Counted from the stretch's first letter, positions 43,481-53,426 are shown. The stretch is DNA of 64,000 nt from Spirochaetales bacterium (GCA_024233785.1 JACKPD010000005.1:62001-126000); one strand, 5' to 3'. The notes: generated from the letters alone by a model not told the origin. A program made the numbers and translations.

Positions 43481-45517
43481 TTAAATTGTAGTTAGTTTAT
43501 TTCCGGATTTTTTTCTTGCAGAACTTTTTTTCTTTGAATTATCGACAACACCGGTTGATTTTCTTTTTTCCTTTGCCGGCTTTGCTTTTGTAACAGCCAG
43601 CGCCGGTGCCGGGGATTCATTGTCAATTGTACTGTTAAGCAGGTCAAGATAGCTCTGTCCTTTATCCTCAGCTTCGCCTTCAACAGCATCCGTAGAGAAT
43701 GACTGGCTTATATCGCCCCTTACAGTAGACCTTCTTCGTGAGAATGAAGCAAAAGCCGCATCCTGGAAACCCTTTGAAACTCCGTAGAGGAATTCATTGA
43801 GTACATTTGCCATACCGTCAAGAGTTGCTTTCTTTCTTTTAACCGAGGTGATATCAAGATCAAAAAGCAGTCCGGGCTGAATATGATATGGATTTATCAT
43901 ATAGTCGTATTTGTTGAACTGTTCTTCAAGTTTTTCAAGTCTTTCTTCCATAACACGGCGCTGTATCGGATATTTATAACCGTACATATCCTGCATCCTG
44001 TTTTTCATTAGAACAAATCTTCTTTTAATTTTATCTTTTTCAAAGATGTATGTTCTGTTGAGCTCTTCAACGCTTGTTTCCGCAGCCCTGATAAAAGAAA
44101 CCTCATCCCATACTTTCTCAATATTTTCGTACAAGGGGTCGCCGGTTTTTGCCTTGATGGTTTTAGCTATCTTGTTTTTATAGGCTTTTGCAAGATCTTC
44201 AAAATCTGTTATACCCTTAAATCTCTTGGCATCCTGATATACCATTTCAAGAATATCCCAAAGATGCTCAACCTCAACTTCAAAGGATTTGATCTGAACA
44301 TCATATGCTTTCTGTTCTTCTATCAGCTGGGCATTGTCATAATATCTCATCCTTATCTGATATCTTTCATCAGGAAGATTTTTAGCATCTGTATCTTCAT
44401 ATTCCCTGATCAGAAGCTCTCTTCCGTTTTTCATGTTCTCAACATACTGATAACCCATTTTTGATGTATCAAGAATTGATGTAATTGAGTTGATAGCTGT
44501 GTTGTATCCCCTGTTTCTTATGTTCTCAATATCAATTATTTTTTTAAGATTTTCACGTACATTCAGCTGGTCAAAAGTTTCAGGCGGTATTTCCGCCCTC
44601 AGCCCGTCAATAGCATCCATGAGGTTTTTAGCCACAAGAGAATATCTTTTTGACTTCGGATTTGTCTTGTCATCATCAGTAAGAGTTTCAACTTTTTTCA
44701 TTTTCTCGAAAATAATTTCGCTGTCTGTAAACTCTTCCTTACCTTCGTCAATCAGCTGGTCTTTTAGTTTTTCAATTTCTGCATCAAGTAAATCTGTAAT
44801 GTTCTTTGATATCAATTCCTTGATAAGATATTCAACTGTAGCCTGATAATGGAAAATCGGGCTTATAAGTTCTGAATCAAGAATATTAACAGACATCTTT
44901 ACATCACAAACAGTTTTAGGTTTGTAAATGTTGTCTTTAAACGCACATTTTACAACTGAATATGCATTTTCACCTCTGATAAACGCACCAACATCGGTTT
45001 TTTGCCGTAATAGTGAGTTAGTGAGGTTTTCCAGATCGTTAACACCCCGCTGGATATGTCCCTGAAGGTGTCCGTACATGTTGACGATAGATTTTTCAAT
45101 CTCACCGGTATTGAATTTATCCATACCGCCAACTTCATCAAGAAGTGTCGCAATTTCTTTAGGTGTATACCTGTTAAGAACCTGCATTTCCTGTTTGTCT
45201 ATAAAATTTCTGACCCTTTTCACCATTTCATCTTCAGTAGTAACAATATATCTATTGAACATATTCTGGTAATTCTGGTTAAAATAGTTATAGACTTTTT
45301 CCTTTAGTCCGCCCATTACATCAATTTTTTCTACAACCTCTAGTGGAAGCTTTGATGTAACATGATTAAGTACTTTGTCTACTTCTTCTGAGAGAAGTCT
45401 ATCAACTTCGGCCTGCTGATCCCTGCTTTCCTGAGCGAGAGAGTTTCTAGATCCTACAGCACTCGGCTTCTCTGGGTGGAACACCATCGGGCTTTTTGGA
45501 AGATCAATACTTGCCAT
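43481..45517 (-). CDS. cfpA: Cytoplasmic filament protein A
   Basis: Builds the ribbon of cytoplasmic filaments that runs the length of treponeme cells beneath the flagella; loss in T. denticola disturbs division and cell morphology. The 678 residues match the family's size and its highly conserved start (MASIDLPKSPMVFHPEKPSA) and continue as a long charged, helical, coiled-coil-rich protein with little membrane or signal character. The C-terminus (about 600-678) is a Ser/Lys/Ala-rich tail. AAGGAG precedes ATG by six bases. A strong spirochaete marker. Confidence 0.93.
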   Translation of the reverse strand: MASIDLPKSPMVFHPEKPSAVGSRNSLAQESRDQQAEVDRLLSEEVDKVLNHVTSKLPLEVVEKIDVMGGLKEKVYNYFNQNYQNMFNRYIVTTEDEMVKRVRNFIDKQEMQVLNRYTPKEIATLLDEVGGMDKFNTGEIEKSIVNMYGHLQGHIQRGVNDLENLTNSLLRQKTDVGAFIRGENAYSVVKCAFKDNIYKPKTVCDVKMSVNILDSELISPIFHYQATVEYLIKELISKNITDLLDAEIEKLKDQLIDEGKEEFTDSEIIFEKMKKVETLTDDDKTNPKSKRYSLVAKNLMDAIDGLRAEIPPETFDQLNVRENLKKIIDIENIRNRGYNTAINSITSILDTSKMGYQYVENMKNGRELLIREYEDTDAKNLPDERYQIRMRYYDNAQLIEEQKAYDVQIKSFEVEVEHLWDILEMVYQDAKRFKGITDFEDLAKAYKNKIAKTIKAKTGDPLYENIEKVWDEVSFIRAAETSVEELNRTYIFEKDKIKRRFVLMKNRMQDMYGYKYPIQRRVMEERLEKLEEQFNKYDYMINPYHIQPGLLFDLDITSVKRKKATLDGMANVLNEFLYGVSKGFQDAAFASFSRRRSTVRGDISQSFSTDAVEGEAEDKGQSYLDLLNSTIDNESPAPALAVTKAKPAKEKRKSTGVVDNSKKKSSARKKSGNKLTTI

Positions 45518-45549
45518 AATACTCTCCTTAAATATGCTTACTAATATAG

Positions 45550-45596
45550 AATATCAATAACTTCACAAAAATGTAAAGCATGTTTTTTTTTTTTTT
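45550..45596 (-). promoter_or_regulatory. Promoter of cfpA with upstream A14 tract
   Basis: On the minus strand A14 (45596-45583), then TTTACA (45577-45572), 16 nt spacer, GATATT (45555-45550), giving a start near 45543 and a 25 nt leader. The A tract falls at about -40 to -53, where an UP element would bind the RNA polymerase alpha subunit. The hexamers are moderate matches. Confidence 0.45.
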
Positions 45597-45731
45597 ACTT
45601 TTTATTATTCCAATAGTTTTCTATAATATTAAATAACAGTTTAATTATTATGATTATAAACAATTGGACAATATAATACAAACACATTTTTATTAAACTG
45701 CTAAAATATATTTAACAGGAAAGGAAGCGAA

Positions 45732-47162
45732 ATGAAAAGGCACATATTTTTAATTATGTTTATCGTTTTATTTTTGCAGTTTCCGGTTTTCCCAGACAAC
45801 AGGGAAGATAATATTGATGTTTTTATTGTTCTGGATAAGTCCTTGTCAATGGAAGACAAAATCGAAGCAGTAAGCGGGTATATAAACACATTTATAGTTG
45901 ACAAAATTATTATACCCGGAGACATGCTTTATATACTGGATTTTTACGGGAAGACGGAAATTCTTATAAATTCAACAATAACTGATGAAAATCATAAAAC
46001 AGAAATCAAGAATACCATAAAAAAGGTAAAAGCAGACGGCCGTTTTACAGATATCGGAAATGCGCTTGATGGGTTGTCAGAGATAATCCCCCGGTATGAG
46101 AACAACGGAAGATTAAAATATATGCTCCTGATAACAGACGGTAAACAGGAAGCGCCTCCTGAAAGTGTTTACTACAGTCCGGATGGAAGTTTCAACCACA
46201 GGTTCCTTGAGCATACAAGGACAATTGAAAAACAGGGATGGAAAATACAGGTTCTGGGCATAGGTAATAATACAGACGCAAAGGCGATAGCGGAAAAACT
46301 TTCAGCTGCTTATTCGGAAGTCGAGGCACCTGCTGACTCATCAGTTGAAGCATCAGAGAAATTAATTAAAGATATGATATCAGAAACAGAAGATTTCCTT
46401 ACTGTTTTCAGCATAACTTCTCCGCCCGAAATAGTTTACAAAGGGTTTTTCCGGAAACCATATATGCTATTAACTATTGAAACTACAAATCTTGAAACAG
46501 AGAAAATTGTAAAATTGTCATCAATGTATCTTAATACAGAAACTTTATCTGAAACCGACATCCTTGAGACAAGAAAGTCTATTGATTTTACTGAAAATGG
46601 CATCATGGAAGTCCAGATCCCTTTAATTATTCCAGACTCCCTTGAACCTGGTAAAGTGAATGGCAGTTTAAGAATTTATTATAACAGCCATGATATTCTG
46701 ACACCTTCAATAATTGATATTGCTTTTATAAACAAAGGTATTTTAAGCAGATTTATACTGCATTTTTCAGCAATCGGAATTCTGCTGATTTTTTTAATAT
46801 TTTTACTGCTTAAAAACAGATCAACGGCTGTTCTTCCTGTTAAGAAAGAAGGTCCAGGTAAAGAAATTGCATTTTACTGCTATGTAGACGGCAACAAACT
46901 GCAGGAACTTCCTTTTATACTCGGGAACCTGGATAAACTCTATCTTAATCTTTCTCCTGCCGGATTTATAAATTTCACAAAACAAAAACTTGCAACAACA
47001 AAAGCGCTGCTTACGGCAAAAGGCAATATGATTTCAATGGAGGTAATCGATAAATCTTTTATTGAAGGCCCCAAAAATGTATTTGATAATATTCTTGAAA
47101 AAAGCTTTAATTTTATTAAGAAAAACGGTAAACATCTATTGATTGATTTCAAGAGGAAATAA
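45732..47162 (+). CDS. Exported von Willebrand factor A domain protein
   Basis: The 476 residues have a signal peptide (MKRHIFLIMFIVLFLQFPVF), a vWA domain with a complete MIDAS metal site (DKSLS at 35-39, Thr in GRFTDIG, Asp in ITDGK), a beta-rich region, one membrane span (about 341-357) and a cytoplasmic tail. It would face the periplasm or surface. A GGAAAGGAAG region gives the ribosome binding site. It heads a four-gene operon (vWA, GlgD-like, DHH phosphoesterase, lipoprotein) divergent from cfpA. T. pallidum TP0750, as I recall, is a vWA protein in a similar place. Confidence 0.85.
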   Translation: MKRHIFLIMFIVLFLQFPVFPDNREDNIDVFIVLDKSLSMEDKIEAVSGYINTFIVDKIIIPGDMLYILDFYGKTEILINSTITDENHKTEIKNTIKKVKADGRFTDIGNALDGLSEIIPRYENNGRLKYMLLITDGKQEAPPESVYYSPDGSFNHRFLEHTRTIEKQGWKIQVLGIGNNTDAKAIAEKLSAAYSEVEAPADSSVEASEKLIKDMISETEDFLTVFSITSPPEIVYKGFFRKPYMLLTIETTNLETEKIVKLSSMYLNTETLSETDILETRKSIDFTENGIMEVQIPLIIPDSLEPGKVNGSLRIYYNSHDILTPSIIDIAFINKGILSRFILHFSAIGILLIFLIFLLLKNRSTAVLPVKKEGPGKEIAFYCYVDGNKLQELPFILGNLDKLYLNLSPAGFINFTKQKLATTKALLTAKGNMISMEVIDKSFIEGPKNVFDNILEKSFNFIKKNGKHLLIDFKRK

Positions 47163-48304
47163 TGTATTTAACTTCTTTATTCATAGACCGGGGATATTTC
47201 AGTAAAAAAAATATTCCCGGATTTTCATCTGAATTCTCTTTATCAGCCTTTCCATTCTGGGGAGAATACAACTTTTTGGATTTTGCCTACTTCAACACTA
47301 TTCTGCCTATTGATAATTCTGAAATAAGAAGACTTCTGCTGTGTAATAAAAATGTTAAAAAAAATGCCTATGCGTCGCTTTCCCGTTGGGATGACGATAT
47401 GGCTGAAGTGCTTGCAATTGATTCAGAAATGGATTTTGTTTCAGATATATCATCCCTTCTTGCTGGAGGTTATGTACTGATTTATGATATTAATCACGCT
47501 TCTCTGATTTCAGAAGCAGGCAAAAAAAAGATTCTCGAAATTACTGAAACTCTGAATATCGATGAAATTGTAAAATTATCCATAAATAATGTACCTGTTG
47601 ACATTTATCTTTCGCCGGTAAATCATTTTATAGAATTACTTGAAAAAAACCGCAATTTAATGGAAAAAGAAAAAAAATATATTGAAACGCTTGTAGATGA
47701 AATAATGATCGGATTTTTTGACCATACAATTAATATTGAAGGTGATGTATATTTCAACAGCACAATTACTCAGTTCTATGAGAACAACATTGCACTTCTC
47801 TATAACGGCGAATCGAATCTTATGAATAATTTCCTTGCTGCCGCGCCGGAACCGGCAGAAAAAGATTCATTTATCAATAAAAACAGCATGGTTATAAATT
47901 CAATTATTTCATCAAATGTAAAAATTGAAGGGTATGTTGAAAATTCGATAATATTTTCCGATGTCGTTATAAAAAATAACGCAAAAATAATTAATTCTGT
48001 AATATTAAACGGTAATCAGATCGGGAAAGATGTGCTGATATCCAATGCTCTTGTTTTTCCAAATTTCAAAAGCCCTGGCAGCATTTCAAATATACAGGAA
48101 AAATCTGTTATCGGAGGTAATTCAAAAAAAGCTGTGAATATTTCATATCCTGATCAAATCTATAATGGGCTTACTTTTTTGGGGGCCAATCCCAATACTC
48201 CTAAAAATTTCATTATAGAACCCGGGGGATACCTGGGAGCAGATATACCTTCTGTTAAATTGAAAAAGAATGATAAAATTACCAGAAACGGTTCATTAGA
48301 ATGA
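47162..48304 (+). CDS. GlgC/GlgD-like protein with left-handed beta-helix, catalytic motif missing
   Basis: 380 residues. The N-terminal part resembles the nucleotidyltransferase fold of ADP-glucose pyrophosphorylase (SAFPFWGEYNFLDFAYFNTI matches the family PFgGrYRliDFxLSN pattern) but lacks the GGxGTRL nucleotide loop, as regulatory GlgD subunits do. The C-terminal part has hexapeptide repeats (INSIISSNVKIEGYVENSII, IGKDVLISNALVF). It is coupled by TAATG to the vWA gene and ATGA to the next. Likely a non-catalytic or regulatory protein; the substrate is not determinable. Confidence 0.7.
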   Translation: MYLTSLFIDRGYFSKKNIPGFSSEFSLSAFPFWGEYNFLDFAYFNTILPIDNSEIRRLLLCNKNVKKNAYASLSRWDDDMAEVLAIDSEMDFVSDISSLLAGGYVLIYDINHASLISEAGKKKILEITETLNIDEIVKLSINNVPVDIYLSPVNHFIELLEKNRNLMEKEKKYIETLVDEIMIGFFDHTINIEGDVYFNSTITQFYENNIALLYNGESNLMNNFLAAAPEPAEKDSFINKNSMVINSIISSNVKIEGYVENSIIFSDVVIKNNAKIINSVILNGNQIGKDVLISNALVFPNFKSPGSISNIQEKSVIGGNSKKAVNISYPDQIYNGLTFLGANPNTPKNFIIEPGGYLGADIPSVKLKKNDKITRNGSLE

Positions 48305-49287
48305 AAAAATATAAAAAATTCTTTATGTTTCTTGATAATTTCAGTAAAATTATCATTACATCACATGAAAACCCGGATGCTGATGCAATTAGCAGTGAAT
48401 ATGCCTTATACCTGCTGCTTAAGAAGCTTGGATACAATGCTGCAATAATGACATGTGAAGAAATTCCTGAAAAATATAGTTTTATAAACATTGGAAATTA
48501 TATTAATGTTTACTCACGGGAAAATATAATCAATGAGGATCTTTCCGATGCCGCACTGGTTGTTCTGGATACAAATACACCGACAAATACCGGGTATATT
48601 TATAATTTGATAAAGGATTTTATTAAAGATATCTTTATAATTGACCACCATGAAATAGATGAAAATATTTTTAATAAAGAAAAAAGTATTATAGATGAAA
48701 ATTCTTCCTCCACATGTGAAATCCTGTATAATATTTTTAAATACTGCCATGTAGATATTGATTTCCCTGCGGCCCAGGCAATTTATGCAGGGATACTTTA
48801 CGATACCGGATCGTTTATTTATCCAAAAACCAGCAGTAAGACGCTGGAAATTGCTTCAATACTGGTAAATAAAGGGGTAATTCCAAATAATATTTATTCC
48901 AACCTGTATGAGATGAACAGCCTTTCATCACTGCGTCTTCAGTCTAAAGTATTTTCAGAAATTGAGTTTTATCACTATAACAAAATTGCACTACAGGTTA
49001 TGCTGAAAACAACTTTGGAATATTTTAAAGCAAATTATGAAGATGGAGATAATATTATTAATCTGCCCTTGAAATGTAAAGATATTCTGGTATCAGTTTT
49101 TTTTAAAGAAAATTACAACGGGATATTAAGATGCTCTATCAGATCAAAAAACAATATTGATGTAGTTGGAATTGCCAAAAAATACGGCGGAGGAGGCCAT
49201 ACTACAGCGGCAGGTTTTAAATGCACGGAATCTCTTGAAATTGTTAAGGAAAAAGTGATAAAAGAAATAATTCAATTACTTGGCTAA
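48301..49287 (+). CDS. DHH/DHHA1 phosphoesterase, NrnA-like
   Basis: NrnA-type enzymes degrade short oligoribonucleotides and dephosphorylate pAp. The 328 residues show the DHH motif set: SHENPDADAISS, VVLDTN, IIDHHEID, YAGILYDTGSF, and the DHHA1 motif GGGGHTTAAGFKC. It starts within the stop of the GlgD-like gene. The exact substrate (nano-RNA, pAp, cyclic dinucleotide product) cannot be decided from sequence. Confidence 0.88.
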   Translation: MKKYKKFFMFLDNFSKIIITSHENPDADAISSEYALYLLLKKLGYNAAIMTCEEIPEKYSFINIGNYINVYSRENIINEDLSDAALVVLDTNTPTNTGYIYNLIKDFIKDIFIIDHHEIDENIFNKEKSIIDENSSSTCEILYNIFKYCHVDIDFPAAQAIYAGILYDTGSFIYPKTSSKTLEIASILVNKGVIPNNIYSNLYEMNSLSSLRLQSKVFSEIEFYHYNKIALQVMLKTTLEYFKANYEDGDNIINLPLKCKDILVSVFFKENYNGILRCSIRSKNNIDVVGIAKKYGGGGHTTAAGFKCTESLEIVKEKVIKEIIQLLG

Positions 49288-49291
49288 AAAA

Positions 49292-50815
49292 ATGAACAAA
49301 AATCCCGTACACATTGTAGTAAATATTTTATTATTATTTTTATTTATCTCATGCGGTGAAAAAGCTGCATCCAGACATAATGATCTGCCAAAAACTGTAA
49401 TACCTGCTGTATCAAGGGATTCGGAAACAAGCGCGGAAATAAAGGATGCAAATGCCTTTAAAGGAGAGACGCTTCCGCAGCCCAGGATAAATATTGGAAG
49501 CGGCAATTCTGTTCTTTACATCAAAAATATCAACCTTGATTTTGATGTTGAAGATGAACAGGTTATAGTTGCTGCCCCAAGAGATATTAAACAAAATTTA
49601 AAAATAATGGTACTTGATTTTGATTCAGTCAGAAATAAATATATTATTACTTGGGAAACTGAAAAAACAAATATAAACCACAGATCCATAACAGTGTCTT
49701 ATATTGATACTGTAGGAGACCATAATCTTGAAATAGTTTTTTCAGCGCTTACACTGGATAATAACCATCATATAGATATTTTCAGAAAAACACACTCCCC
49801 ATCAGGAATCAGATTGTACTATGAATCAATATGCAGCATCGAACTGAACGGACAGATAGAATTGATTGAAAAAGAAAGGAGTCAGGCATATAATCTTGGC
49901 CAGAAAAACGGAATCAGCTTTCCGGTAATTACTTATCAGGAAAACAGTATAAGTCAGGATGAGGGGCAGAAACTGCTTAAAACAACTTATATGTGGAATT
50001 ATCAGGCCAATAAATACATAAATGCTTTTCAGGAAAATATTCCTGCAGAAATACTGGAAGAACAAAAAATAAATAAAATGTTTTTTGACGGGATTGATGC
50101 ATATAAAACATTTCTGGAAGGACAATGGTATAATGTCGATTCTGACGAATTAATTATACGGTTCAATAAAAATGAAAATGAAATTTCTTTCTTTACTTCT
50201 GATATCCTTGAGATATACAAGTGGTCGGAGTTCAACTATTCGCGATTAAATAAAACAATAGATATTTACGCAAGAAATGATTTAATTCATTTTATAACGA
50301 AACGTATTTCAATTAAAATTGAAAATATGAACCGGATTAAAATTGAGGTCAAGGACAGGGAAAATCCCAAGGACATTGACCAGATGAACGGGTTTTATGA
50401 AAGAATATCTGAAGATGTTATTTCATCAATTTATAATAACAGGGAAAGTAAATCTGAGCAGGTTATACTTTCCGGTGAATATTCCGGCAGCAGCGGAACT
50501 ATCTTGTTCAATGGACATTATTTTACCATGAATTCCGCTGATACTGTAAAAAAGGGAATTTTCTCCATTTACAATTATAATAATGAATTAATACTTGAAC
50601 TGCGTGTGATTGATGACAATTATTTATTAAAGGAATCCCTGCTTTTCAAGCTCTCTTATGATGAAAAGGATATGGAACAGACTATAATAAACCGCATTCT
50701 ACTTACAAAAGGTGTTGTTACTGCTGATACTTTTAAAACATCTGGTGAAGATCAGCTGCAGTTTATTCAGACTATAGAAAAAAATACAGCTTCGGCAGTC
50801 AATCAAAAATCATAA
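49292..50815 (+). CDS. Large lipoprotein of the vWA locus, possible pallilysin-type
   Basis: From ATG 49292 the product has 507 residues: a lipoprotein signal (LLFLFIS then Cys21) followed by a beta-rich, otherwise unfamiliar body. The C-terminal part (about 385-480) has repeated short strands such as SGTILFNGHYFTM and FSIYNYNNELILELRV, compatible with a small beta-barrel. No HExxH metalloprotease motif is present. T. pallidum carries the lipoprotein adhesin pallilysin (TP0751) next to a vWA gene, so this may be a distant counterpart; this is a guess from position. A TTG at 49280 is an alternative start. Confidence 0.7.
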   Translation: MNKNPVHIVVNILLLFLFISCGEKAASRHNDLPKTVIPAVSRDSETSAEIKDANAFKGETLPQPRINIGSGNSVLYIKNINLDFDVEDEQVIVAAPRDIKQNLKIMVLDFDSVRNKYIITWETEKTNINHRSITVSYIDTVGDHNLEIVFSALTLDNNHHIDIFRKTHSPSGIRLYYESICSIELNGQIELIEKERSQAYNLGQKNGISFPVITYQENSISQDEGQKLLKTTYMWNYQANKYINAFQENIPAEILEEQKINKMFFDGIDAYKTFLEGQWYNVDSDELIIRFNKNENEISFFTSDILEIYKWSEFNYSRLNKTIDIYARNDLIHFITKRISIKIENMNRIKIEVKDRENPKDIDQMNGFYERISEDVISSIYNNRESKSEQVILSGEYSGSSGTILFNGHYFTMNSADTVKKGIFSIYNYNNELILELRVIDDNYLLKESLLFKLSYDEKDMEQTIINRILLTKGVVTADTFKTSGEDQLQFIQTIEKNTASAVNQKS

Positions 50816-51857
50816 AACTTTCGATACTGTTGTGTTTTAAAATCATATTTATATTTTCTGCATCTGACTCAGTTTTGGCCGGAACCAGTACCTTGTAATA
50901 TTTGGTTCCTTCTTTAAAATATTCCCTGATAATTCCGGAAAGTCCTGCAGATGCAATTTTCTTCATCATATTTGATGCGTTAATTTCAGAATTATAGACC
51001 CCTGTCTGGATAAAGGCATAATATTCTTTTTCTGTTTTTATCCTGCCGGTGTTTTCAAATAAAACGAGCGGTGTAACCGGATATAAATAAATATCAAGTT
51101 CATCTACAGTTTTTTTACCATAATTTCGGATAATTATATCTTTTGCCTTATTCTTCAGATTTTCAAGGTTGTACATGAGAGATATCTTATAAACAGCAGA
51201 CGCATTAATTTCTCCTGATTTTTCATCAAGAATACCGGAAAATATTTTTTCAGCTTTAAGCTGGTCTCCCTGAATAAGGGAAATATAGGCAATGATTAAT
51301 AAGCCTTTCTGTTTTTCTTCATTCTTCTTTGATTTATCAATAACGAAATCTGCAAGATATATACTTTTTTCAATATTTCCTGTTTCAAGATTCAGAACTG
51401 CAGAATCAAGCAGTAACGGAAGGTTTCCTTCAACAGGATTGGTATTATAGGCAGATTCATAAAAATCCCCTGCCCTGTCTATCATACCTGCCAGCTGCAT
51501 CAGAAGCGCAGTTTTTTTTATCAGAATTGTTCTTTTAACATTATCAGAAATAAGCGGTATTTTTCTCTCTTCAGTATTGATTACTCTGATTATATTGCTG
51601 TCAAGCGATATAATTTTATCAAGAACATTAAACAGCTCTTTTTCATCAGCGGTTTTATCAGAAAGCTGATATAATATTTTGAGTGATTTTTCTGTTTCTC
51701 CTTTTTTTTCCAGCTGTAAAACATCTGAAAAAGTTTGCGCAAAGGCTGCCGGAATAATCTGAAACAATAATATCAGCAATGATATACGGATGATATTATT
51801 GATATATGTCTTTAAAAAATTATTTTTACAGGAAATTTTCTGGTTTATCATTATCAT
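50799..51857 (-). CDS. Exported SPOR-domain protein
   Basis: 352 residues: a short N-terminus with a hydrophobic signal (about 15-41), TPR-like helices (for example ADEKELFNVLDKI, LKAEKIFSGILDEKSG), and a C-terminal SPOR domain (about 275-352: YYAFIQTGVYNSEINASNMM, KYYKVLVPAKTESDAENI) of the kind that binds denuded peptidoglycan at division sites. Its 5' end overlaps the LapA-like gene by 32 nt and its 3' end overlaps the lipoprotein gene on the other strand by 17 nt. Confidence 0.8.
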   Translation of the reverse strand: MIMINQKISCKNNFLKTYINNIIRISLLILLFQIIPAAFAQTFSDVLQLEKKGETEKSLKILYQLSDKTADEKELFNVLDKIISLDSNIIRVINTEERKIPLISDNVKRTILIKKTALLMQLAGMIDRAGDFYESAYNTNPVEGNLPLLLDSAVLNLETGNIEKSIYLADFVIDKSKKNEEKQKGLLIIAYISLIQGDQLKAEKIFSGILDEKSGEINASAVYKISLMYNLENLKNKAKDIIIRNYGKKTVDELDIYLYPVTPLVLFENTGRIKTEKEYYAFIQTGVYNSEINASNMMKKIASAGLSGIIREYFKEGTKYYKVLVPAKTESDAENINMILKHNSIESFMIFD

Positions 51858-52128
51858 TATTTTTATTCTTGAAAATTTTTAATTTTTTTTCCTTTTTTGT
51901 ATCTTTTTTAATTTCGGCATTTTTTCTGCTTTTTTTCGAAGAAAACAAAACAAAAGGGAAAACTATGATTGCACCGGCAATAAATGAGAGGGAAATTGTC
52001 AAAAAGACAGGAATATCTTTTAAAACTGTAAAACCAAAAGAAATATCAGAAACATTTTTTATGTTTAAACCTGCAAAAACAGCCTGAATAAGTATGATTG
52101 CAATTATTAATATCAGTTTTGAATTCAT
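51826..52128 (-). CDS. LapA/DUF1049-like small membrane protein
   Basis: 100 residues with two hydrophobic segments (about 3-19 and 40-62) and a lysine-rich cytoplasmic tail, the plan of LapA-domain proteins linked to lipopolysaccharide assembly in other bacteria. Its ATG overlaps the miaB stop as TAATG, so it is translationally coupled. The family assignment rests on topology and the weak motif ILIQAVFAGLNIKNV. Confidence 0.7.
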   Translation of the reverse strand: MNSKLILIIAIILIQAVFAGLNIKNVSDISFGFTVLKDIPVFLTISLSFIAGAIIVFPFVLFSSKKSRKNAEIKKDTKKEKKLKIFKNKNNDNDKPENFL

Positions 52129-53426
52129 TACTCTATCAACTCCCCTATAAAAGTATTTCCCTTAAGGGAAATTATTTTAACATTATTGAATTTACCTATT
52201 TTATCATGTTTACCGGCAAATACAATCATTTCATCTGATTCAGTTCTTCCTAAAAGTTCATTTTTACTGTTTTTTGAATAATCTTCAGCAAGAACTTTAA
52301 CAGTTTGTCCTAATTTGTTTTTTCTGAGTTCCAATGAGATTTTTTTCTGCAGTTCAATAATTCTCGACAGCCTGTCAAGTTTTACTTCCATTTCAATTTC
52401 ATTGGGGTAATTAAACGCCTCCGTCCCTACCCTGGGATTATAATAATAGGTAAAAGCATCAGAAAATCTTACTTTTTCCATCATTTCACAGGTCATTTTA
52501 AAATCATCTTCTGATTCACCGGGAAAACCCGTAATAATATCTGTTGTAATTGATACACCAGGAATCATGTTTTTAATATTTTCAACAAGCTTCAGGTAGT
52601 CTTTTGTATTATACCGCCTGTTCATCAATGAAAGAATATTGTCAGAACCGCTTTGAATCGGTAAATGAATGTGCCTGCAGATATTTTCTGATGAAGCAAT
52701 TGTTTCAATAAGTTTATGACTTAAATCTTTAGGATGAGAAGTAAGAAACCTGATCCATTCAATTGATTTTACTCTTGAAGATATTTCTGAAATTAAATCA
52801 GGAAAGTCAATCAGCCTGCCGTTTTCAATATAAGTATAGGAATTAACATTTTGACCGAGCAGGGTTATTTCTTTTGTATTATATTTTTCAAGACTATCAA
52901 GTTCCTTATAAATATCAGCTGGGTCCCTTGAGATTTCACGCCCCCTTACATAAGGTACAATACAATAACTGCAAAAATTATTGCACCCGTTCATTATTGG
53001 TATAAATGATTTAAAAGCATCCTTTCCTGAATGGTTCTTTTTGAATTTATAAATTCCGTTTTCATATGATTTTATAATATTTTTTTTGCCGATAAAATCA
53101 GCAATTTTATCCTTGTCGAAAGTTCCGAAAACTTCATCAACAGGGGATTTTTTTTCCTTAAGCTTGTCCCCGAGTCTTTCTGCCATACAGCCTGTTATGA
53201 TGAGTTTCTGTTCAGGATTATCTTTTTTTATCTTTTTAAAATATCCGATTCTTCCCCATATCCTGTCTTCCGCTGTTTTTCTTACAGAACAGGTATTTAT
53301 TATTACAATTGATGCGTTTTCAGGAATTCCGGCCTCTTTCCATCCGCTACCAATAAGCTCAAGTTCAAGCGCGTCAGATTCAGCTTTATTCATCTGACAG
53401 CCGTAAGTTTCAATCCAATATTTCAT
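52128..53426 (-). CDS. miaB: tRNA-2-methylthio-N6-dimethylallyladenosine synthase
   Basis: Radical SAM methylthiotransferase acting on A37 of tRNAs. The 432 residues show ETYGCQMNKAES (UPF0004 domain with Cys10, NTCSVR and TGCMAERLGD), the radical SAM cluster CNNFCSYCIVPYVRGRE, and a C-terminal TRAM domain (LGRTESDEMIVF). It overlaps the end of the LCP coding region by 17 nt, with a GAGGAAG site upstream. Confidence 0.96.
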   Translation of the reverse strand: MKYWIETYGCQMNKAESDALELELIGSGWKEAGIPENASIVIINTCSVRKTAEDRIWGRIGYFKKIKKDNPEQKLIITGCMAERLGDKLKEKKSPVDEVFGTFDKDKIADFIGKKNIIKSYENGIYKFKKNHSGKDAFKSFIPIMNGCNNFCSYCIVPYVRGREISRDPADIYKELDSLEKYNTKEITLLGQNVNSYTYIENGRLIDFPDLISEISSRVKSIEWIRFLTSHPKDLSHKLIETIASSENICRHIHLPIQSGSDNILSLMNRRYNTKDYLKLVENIKNMIPGVSITTDIITGFPGESEDDFKMTCEMMEKVRFSDAFTYYYNPRVGTEAFNYPNEIEMEVKLDRLSRIIELQKKISLELRKNKLGQTVKVLAEDYSKNSKNELLGRTESDEMIVFAGKHDKIGKFNNVKIISLKGNTFIGELIE

